A DNA stretch of 64,000 nt from contig OX327699.1 of assembly GCA_946807835.1 (NCBI GenBank), positions 20,572,014-20,636,013 on the forward strand. The letters are read 5' to 3'. The DNA is from Ailanthus altissimus. Its lineage: Eukaryota; Streptophyta; Magnoliopsida; Sapindales; Simaroubaceae. How positions within the stretch are numbered: the stretch's first letter is position 1; each line of letters opens with the position of its first letter. The position numbers were made by a program, and so were the translations under genes. Positions 57,445-64,000 of this stretch are shown here, one piece after another. Below the pieces are notes generated by a model. It ran no database searches. It saw nothing but the letters and a program-made list of their open reading frames with translations, and was not told where the DNA came from.

Positions 57445-60400
57445 TGTTGCGGTATCAAGTCATACTCTTCAGTTTCACACTCCTATAACATCAACTAAGC
57501 CATAGTCTTTATACCCTTTTTTACTGTGTGCACAACTAAATATATAACTCACACCATAAGTAAAAATATATACGATTAACACACCAATAAAGATGAAGAA
57601 AAAAATCAATCAATAAAATACAAGATATACGTGGTTCGACCTATAAATACCTACGTCCACTAAGGATTCATGATCCAACTTATATTATTGATATAGATAA
57701 TTAAGTATCTTCTTACATCATCAATGATCCCACAATATCCATAGTATTTCTCATAGATATCCATAAGTATCTATGTCATGCCCCAAACCTAAAAGATCTA
57801 ACACACGACATAACTTACACTCATTTAATAATGTGCACTCATAATTAATATTGCATAAAATTTCAAACTTAAATTCAACATAGGAATCCTTAGCAAGTTG
57901 CTAGTAAGTTCAACACAAAGTTCTACTTATGACCATACTTGGTGAAACATAAACCAAATACAACCACACCTAATAAAATAATACATAAGTATTTATTTAA
58001 TAGGGACAAATCAAATATCTTAAACCACGTGTCCACAAATAAAACACTCAGCAACCTAAGAACTTAGGAAACCCAATAGACAGCAGAAGCCTTGCCAAAT
58101 CCGTTAAGCACACATATACGTTATTTACTTGAAATCATCATAAACTATCATGAGTATAAAACTCAGTAAGTATACTAGTTTTTTATATATCAAAATACAA
58201 ATACATATATATACACAATGCATATGTATGATATGCCGTAATAAATTAAAATCATAATCTTATCAAATCACATGTCAGGTGAACACTTACACATTATTTC
58301 AAAACATATAATAGGAACATCATCACTCAACTACTACTTAGTAGGGTTTTCATATCACATAATGAGCCAAATGTCACTTATTGATGACATATCATATGAG
58401 AGGAATAGCACAAGTGAGGTTTAAATTTCACATATATAATGCTCATGCCCGAAGGTAAGAGCCAAACCCTCACCCTGATCATCGGTGAGTTCTCTCACAT
58501 GCACCAATATGCCACCACATGAATGTCATGACTCACTTTTCCTTTAGGTACTAATAGGATCCTTCCTACATACGGAACATATAATATATATCAATCCCAA
58601 AGGAAATGCCACACATAAAAGCTCCACAAATCACATAAGGTGCCTACTAAGTAAATAGTGAGTTCAAGCATCCTTAAAACACAAAACGTATCTCATGAAC
58701 ATTTTTCACTTCAAAATCTTTATTTGTTAAACACATTTCATTTTGAAAGCTCACTTTCATAAACACATGTATGTCTATACTCAATGTCAATATTCACATT
58801 CATAAACATATGTCTTTCACATTTCATATCAAATATACTTTGGCATAACATAAATATATTTCTAAGCACATTTACAAAATCATACATAAACAATTACTAT
58901 GTTTATTGTGATTTCAATAAAATTCTAATATACTTACCTCTTAACACTTTCGAGTACATGACTTAATTATCCTTAACCTATCAATAGAGATTAATCATTT
59001 TATAAGCCTCAACATTCACACAAAACACTTTAAATAGCTTATAAAATTATACATATTGCACTTATCACATCGAATTGGTCTAATTACTTGATTTATCAAA
59101 ACTTGTCATTCTGACCACTTACACTTAACAAAATTTTCTTATACATCAAATGATGTCCAATTACTCCAAAATCATAATATATCTTTCTTAACTCATATAT
59201 CCTCCTTATGTATGAATATTATATCATAATTCATACACAATCCATTTTATAAACACCATCAAATTCAAACTATTATCCTGGCGGGATTAAGATATTTACT
59301 GAACAGTATTCAGTCTCTCAATTTTATAAAATCATATACTAACTTAAAAATTATAAAACTATCACAGGATTACTCTTGACACATATCTCAATCCATAATA
59401 AATGTTTCACTTCAAAATCCTTTCCAAAAGTATTTTAAAACTATTTTACTCCATAGCTTTGAAAATCTGTTAATCAAATACTATAATGAGCAGATACACT
59501 TTAAAAAATTATAACAATTTAACTACATTGATATAAATTCTTAATTTGGAATATATCATATTAGACATATAAATTTATCATATTAAATAAATTCATAATT
59601 TTTGAAGATCATTCAGTAGATCAAAAATTATTTATCACTGTAGTATACTATTAACACAAGAAATTTTCAGAATGTTAGGGTCATTTTTGTAAATTCACTA
59701 AAAATTTAATTTCTGGAATTTTCAATCGATTCAAAGTCTCAAATGGTTCTAGACATGTCTAATTTCATATTCTCCAAATCCATAACCAGAATCGAAGTAC
59801 AAGAATTTATAAAATTCTTAGATCAAGAGACTATCAAGTAGAATTTGTGCAAATTCATCATGATTTATCAAATTATTTATATAATCATCATCAATTCTCA
59901 ATATTTCTTACAAAATTCACATCAAGTCCTCAATTGTACATATTTTCAGAAATCAAAGCTTAAAGAAATTAACTTAATTAACACTAATAAATTGAGAAAT
60001 AGTTATGATATACCTCTTAAAACTCAAAATTTCAATTTCTTCTTCTTCTTCTCTTTCTCTCTTCTCTATTTCTCTCTTTTCTCTCTCTAAAGGGGTGACT
60101 CGACCCAAAAATGAGTAAATTAGGGTTTAAAATGTGTATTTTTATACTAAGAGGCTAACTTTTAATATTTATAAATTAACCCCTAAAACTTTTAAAGTAT
60201 TACAGTTTGGTCCCTAAAATAAATCTCAAGTCTTGCAAATAAACCCAATACTAATAGTATGTCCTTAATCTATACAAACAATACTAATAACAATACATAA
60301 ATTACGTATCATCCACATACAAATAAAATATGAATATTATACATATATATAAATATTTATTCTTTTCGACGTTGAATAAGTGGTTACTACAATCTACCCT

Positions 60401-60985
60401 TAATAACTATGAATTCTCAAAAACCTCTTAGTATTTTTTCATAAGACATTTCTATAAGGAATACACTAATAGACCGAATATCAAAGTTAAAAGGATCTAT
60501 GATATTTTTTTTGTTCACTCAAGAATCAAAAGAAAACACTTTCAAAAGTTACACCCTAATGTACCACGTACTTAGTACCTACCTAGCTACTCTATTCCCT
60601 TTTATGATTTACATCTTAAAACTTTATATGTTTGACTTTCTCTTATGTTTAGAAAGAGTTTATATAGTGAATAAAACACCCCTAGAAATTTTAAATCTAG
60701 TTGTAATAAGAGTACATACGTTTTAGAGTCCAAAACCTCTTTAAAGAAGTCAATCCAAATAGGAAACGGACTTTTTCGAACTTGGGCACCGTGATGCTGA
60801 AGCTTTTATTCTCAACGCTGCGGCTTAGGCAATAAAAACTCCATTTTTGTCGCTTTTCTTCATCTTCTAAGTCCGTTTTGCTCATTCTCGTATGTCTTAT
60901 GCATCCTTAACTTTAATATAACTCTTTTTTAGTATTCTTTACAATTATTACCCATACAAAATTGTTGAATCAGCAATTTTCAACA
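57445..60985 (-). repeat. 5' LTR of the non-autonomous element, split by a solo LTR
   Basis: Starts TGTTGCGGTATCAAGTCAT and ends TTTTCAACA. Its two arms are 57445-57773 and 60397-60985; the rest is the inserted element. The intact left LTR shows the uninterrupted target. Confidence 0.85.
57774..60391 (-). mobile_element. Solo LTR, 2.6 kb (family D/E), inside the LTR of another element
   Basis: Begins TGTCATGCCCCAAACC and ends GGTTACTACA. A perfect 5-bp TSD, ATCTA, lies at 57769-57773 and 60392-60396. It matches 9381-12316 along its length. No internal domain is present. Confidence 0.9.
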
Positions 60986-60990
60986 AATTT

Positions 60991-61342
60991 ATTCTAGTGT
61001 CAAAGCTTTGTCCAATCTTGAAGTAACAACGTTACAGCCAGGGGCAGTCATCAAGTTTAACTAATCCTAGTAACCAAGTTAGCCAAATGAGGGAAGTGCC
61101 CCACGTTTAGCTTGAAAGATAGGACCTGCATATATAATCAAGAGATGAAGCTTATGATTACGGGGCCATTTTTATTATATTCATGTGAATGGACGTATGT
61201 TCAAATGACCAACATTGAAACTGGCACATCAACTTGGGACCAACATGAATGTGTCACAGTTCCAGCCAAGACAGCAAGAGGCAAAGTAGATGGTCAAATC
61301 ATGAACAAAAAAGACAGTAAGGATGGGTAGATGGCTACTCTT
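60991..61342. other. Spacer between the LTR element and the GCP5 remnant
   Basis: A plus-strand frame at 61112-61330 contains NIETGTSTWDQHE, faintly like the end of a WW domain, but the upstream Trp and spacing do not fit. I do not call a gene. Confidence 0.4.
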
Positions 61343-63465
61343 GAGGAGGAAGGCAATGCAATCGTCAACCTGTTTCTCAATTCGATCAACTTCCATTTCA
61401 TATCTATCCTTGATTGCAGAAACTGCTCTAGCGCTGCTCAGAGTCTGCTGAATGGAATAGAAGTCCAAAGCTAATCCAAGGATGCTATTGATTCGGCTGG
61501 CTATCAAAGCCCACTGAACGCAAGGAGACAAATGAATTACTCCGCTATATTTTATAATAATCACCAATTAAGAGAATATAGTCAGAATTCATTATAAAAC
61601 CCTAATAAAGGGAATGTCTCCCCACCAGTTTGTCTGGTACCACGAAGCATTGCCGCTGAATTTACAGTAAGAAAGCCTCGTGTACTTCTATGACGTCATC
61701 TAGAGATCCAGCAGCTGCCATACCTTCACAGAGGTCATGCCATGCGCTGTGATATACCTGCTCATGAAATTTAAAATGGGATATCCACGATTCATTATAT
61801 ATTTCACTTAGATGAGACCAGCTAGAAGTAGCTTAACAAAACAACCAACCAACCCATAGGGGATCAAAGACGCATGTGCACATGCTCAATTATACGCCTT
61901 GACAAATATACGCCCAGGAGAATATTGAGATAGCTCATACTCTGTCCATTACGTATTGGTGAAAAGCATCCACAAAATGGAGGAGTTTCTGTTTGACTAA
62001 CCAGTGACGCTTGTGATTGCAACTGTTTGTTGCAGTGCCTTTACCCTTTTAAGTGACAATAAGAAAGACTTAGATCATAAATTAAAGAAGAATGGCGCTG
62101 CAGGTGACTTAAAGGGTATTTCCTTCTCGAGGAGAAGGGAGAAGTAAGTGGGCTTGGGGTTGAAATAAAAGGATAACCTTTCCCATCCACCTCCGAGCTT
62201 TATCAAGTACAAATTTGGCACGCTTGACTTTCACCAAGAGCCTATCACCTACATCTAGACCATGACAATTAACAGACAAATAAATTAAAAAATAACAGTT
62301 TGAAATATGGGCAAAGTAAAAGAGTTACCTGGTTATATTTTTTAATTGCCTCTGTATTAGCTGTAAGTTCCAAGTGGCCAAGAGACCTGTCACGTTCATT
62401 GATGACCATATTAGAAGAAATTTTAGAGGAATAAGATTTAAAATACAAAATCAAGTTTTTTGACTGTAGAATAGACCTTATATGTGAATTTCAGTGAATC
62501 AAGACCATCTATACCGAAGCTACGTGGGTGACTTTTACGAGGAGTTGAAGAGAGGGTAGTTGCACTATGTTGCTCATCCCATCAAAGCATTCATTTTGGT
62601 GATTGAGACCACCAATGAATCTGGAGCACTTAGTAATAAGCCATCAGCAGAATTTCTGATGGATTCCTGTACACATAAGAAATTAATAAATTATTTTTTT
62701 TAAAAAAAAAACAACTAGAGAATATGTTAACAGGTGATTCCATGCACACTATTGCAGTAGTAATTGCCATTTTGGAGTGTCACCTAGATCCCTCATCCAG
62801 TGAAATCCAGTAATAAAACCTTTTACATCATATCATTATAATTTGAACTTCATGTTCTTTAAGCATGAATGATAGAGTTGGAAGTATTAATCTCGGGATA
62901 TAAACCAAACTAATGGCATAGCCCATTGTAGAAATAATTGATTGCACCTGCAATATAGTATTCAACTGAAAATCATCATCCCGGGTTTCTCCCTTGTCCA
63001 GTTTATAGAAAATAACAGTTAGAAAGTGTTGCAGCAAATCACCTGAAGGTAGCAAGGTCTTATATGATGTCAATTATCATCTTCATTGATATGAGAGCTA
63101 GCATAGTCCAAGAAAGAAGTTAACATTCTAGAAGGTACCTGAACCTAGTAAGTATATAGCACGCAACACTACAAGTTCATCCATCAATCTCCAGTCGTTC
63201 ATTAACTTTGACAGTATAAGCATGCCGATATGATCCACCTATGACATGTAAAAGTAAAGATTTCAATTGTATCAACAGCATGCTCACTGAAACAGAAACT
63301 AAAGCTCCAAGAATGGGTACAAGCAACAGACTTGCTTCTTGATGTAGACGGTGAGGCACTCCTCCTGCATAATAACCACAGGAAGTGGAATAGTTCCTGG
63401 TTCAACATTTTGAATCCAACTATGAGCTCTCGAAGAAAGGGTGCTATTCTTTCGGAAAGGTTAAA
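61343..63465 (-). pseudogene. Gamma-tubulin complex component 5 (GCP5)-like fragment with introns, decayed
   Basis: Minus-strand exons resemble the N- and mid-parts of plant GCP5, a member of the gamma-tubulin ring complex that nucleates microtubules. In order: SERIAPFLRELIV, EPGTIPLPVVIMQE and LTVYIKKQ (63332-63465); VDHIGMLILSKLMNDWRLMD, LVVLRAIYLLGSG (63139-63238); DLLQHFLTVIFYKLDKGET (62948-63042); ESIRNSADGLLLSAPDS (62477-62666); LELTANTEAIKKYNQ (62329-62386); KVKRAKFVLDKARRWM (about 62160-62250); AWHDLCEGMAAAGSLDDVIE (about 61680-61760); IASRINSILGLALDFYSIQQ and KDRYEMEVDRIEKQVDD (61343-61510). Introns with GT/AG borders remain, so it arose by DNA duplication, not retroposition. At least four single-base indels and one stop break the frame. 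The 5' end is cut by an LTR at 63466, and similarity ends abruptly at 61343. Confidence 0.85.
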
Positions 63466-64000
63466 TGTCACGCTCCAATTTTAAAAGAGTTAAAAGAGTG
63501 ATTCACACTTTATTAAAATTTATTATACAAAATTTATATTGAATACTTAACGAATAATCAAGAAATCAAACTTAGTCATAATAATTCTCAAAATCGAAAG
63601 TATAAAAATAAACTTCTTAATAATAAAATAACACTCTAATAAAAGTTCATTCTTAAAAATCCTAACGATTTATAAGGAATTAAGGGACAGCAAATGCCTC
63701 GTCAAATCTATTATGTGCATAATCCTTCAGTTATCTGGTGATCACAACAAATTATAATAAGTATAAAACTTAATAAATAAACTAGTTTTTCATACAGCAA
63801 AATAATTACATATATATATATATATATATAATACGTGTGCATAATGTGCCATAATCAAAGAAATCTTTTTTAAAATCTCAAAACATATCATAACATATCT
63901 TTTAAATTCTTTTCACTTATGCTAAGAATCCTCTCACTTAATTATCACTTGTTAGGACTTTTATAACTTACAAAATGAGTCAAAAAGGTCACCCATCGGC
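63466..64000 (-). mobile_element. LTR of family D/E-like element, cut by the window end
   Basis: Starts TGTCACGCTCC after the GCP5 remnant. Its order of segments follows the solo LTRs at 9381 and 57774 (ATGCCTCGTCAAATC, AACTAGTTTTTCATA, CACTTGTTAGGACTTTTATA), but it is more diverged. Whether it is a solo LTR or part of a longer element lies beyond the window. Left flank TTAAA (63461-63465) would be its TSD. Confidence 0.7.
63810..63831. repeat. (TA)n microsatellite
   Basis: About eleven TA units inside the LTR. Confidence 0.9.

Larger units (their letters stand above)
55420..60985 (-). mobile_element. Non-autonomous LTR retrotransposon with a nested solo LTR
   Basis: LTRs of about 920 bp lie at 55420-56342 and 57445-60985 (the second enlarged by a 2.6-kb insertion). 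A perfect 5-bp TSD, AATTT, lies at 55415-55419 and 60986-60990. The minus-strand primer-binding site TGGTATCAAAG at 57431-57441, next to the right LTR, sets the orientation. The internal part is only about 1.1 kb, has no intact frame and no reverse transcriptase, so it is a deletion derivative or LARD-like element. Confidence 0.85.

Noticed and set aside
61112..61330. Possible WW-domain fragment (YVQMTNIETGTSTWDQ)
   Set aside because: Only the second Trp side resembles a WW domain; spacing is wrong and no exon context is visible.

Overview
This window is nuclear DNA of a dicot plant. It is AT-rich, has genes with introns and GT/AG splice sites, and carries plant-type transposable elements. 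Gene content (an R2R3-MYB, plant CTC1, a phytocyanin, gamma-tubulin complex component 5) fits a woody eudicot. Citrus or a relative is my guess from sequence feel, not something I can prove here.

Layout. 1-3740: gene-poor, with small repeats. 3899-4627: an intact, intronless R2R3-MYB gene. About 5120-27382: one degenerate hAT DNA transposon that has been a landing pad for later elements. It holds two solo LTRs (5583-7700 and 9381-12316) and a minus-strand Ty3/gypsy chromovirus (12632-26795). The gypsy element holds a solo LTR, itself hit by another solo LTR, a hAT-like element hit by a solo LTR, and a Mutator-type fold-back element. 30212-37424: a dead Ty1/copia element whose integrase frame is split by a 1,550-bp solo LTR. 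37868-38058: a frameshifted exon of a phytocyanin gene.

The gene-rich part runs from about 40.7 to 54 kb. It holds a two-exon thioredoxin-like gene (41340-42933, +), a convergent small membrane-protein gene (44023-44385, -) and the telomere-maintenance gene CTC1 (46500-53908, -), for which I could phase all 16 exons. After it come a fold-back MULE (54196-55152), a non-autonomous LTR element (55420-60985) split by a solo LTR, a degenerate GCP5 fragment (about 61343-63465, -), and another LTR start at 63466.

The four host genes that look intact do not form a pathway: a transcription factor, a thioredoxin-fold protein (probably plastid), a membrane protein of unknown role, and a telomere single-strand-binding complex subunit. 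I found no new enzymatic or defence system. The unusual content is the depth and legibility of the transposon nest, where most insertions can be bounded to the base by TG...CA or TIR ends and target-site duplications (TSDs), and the excess of solo LTRs over complete elements.
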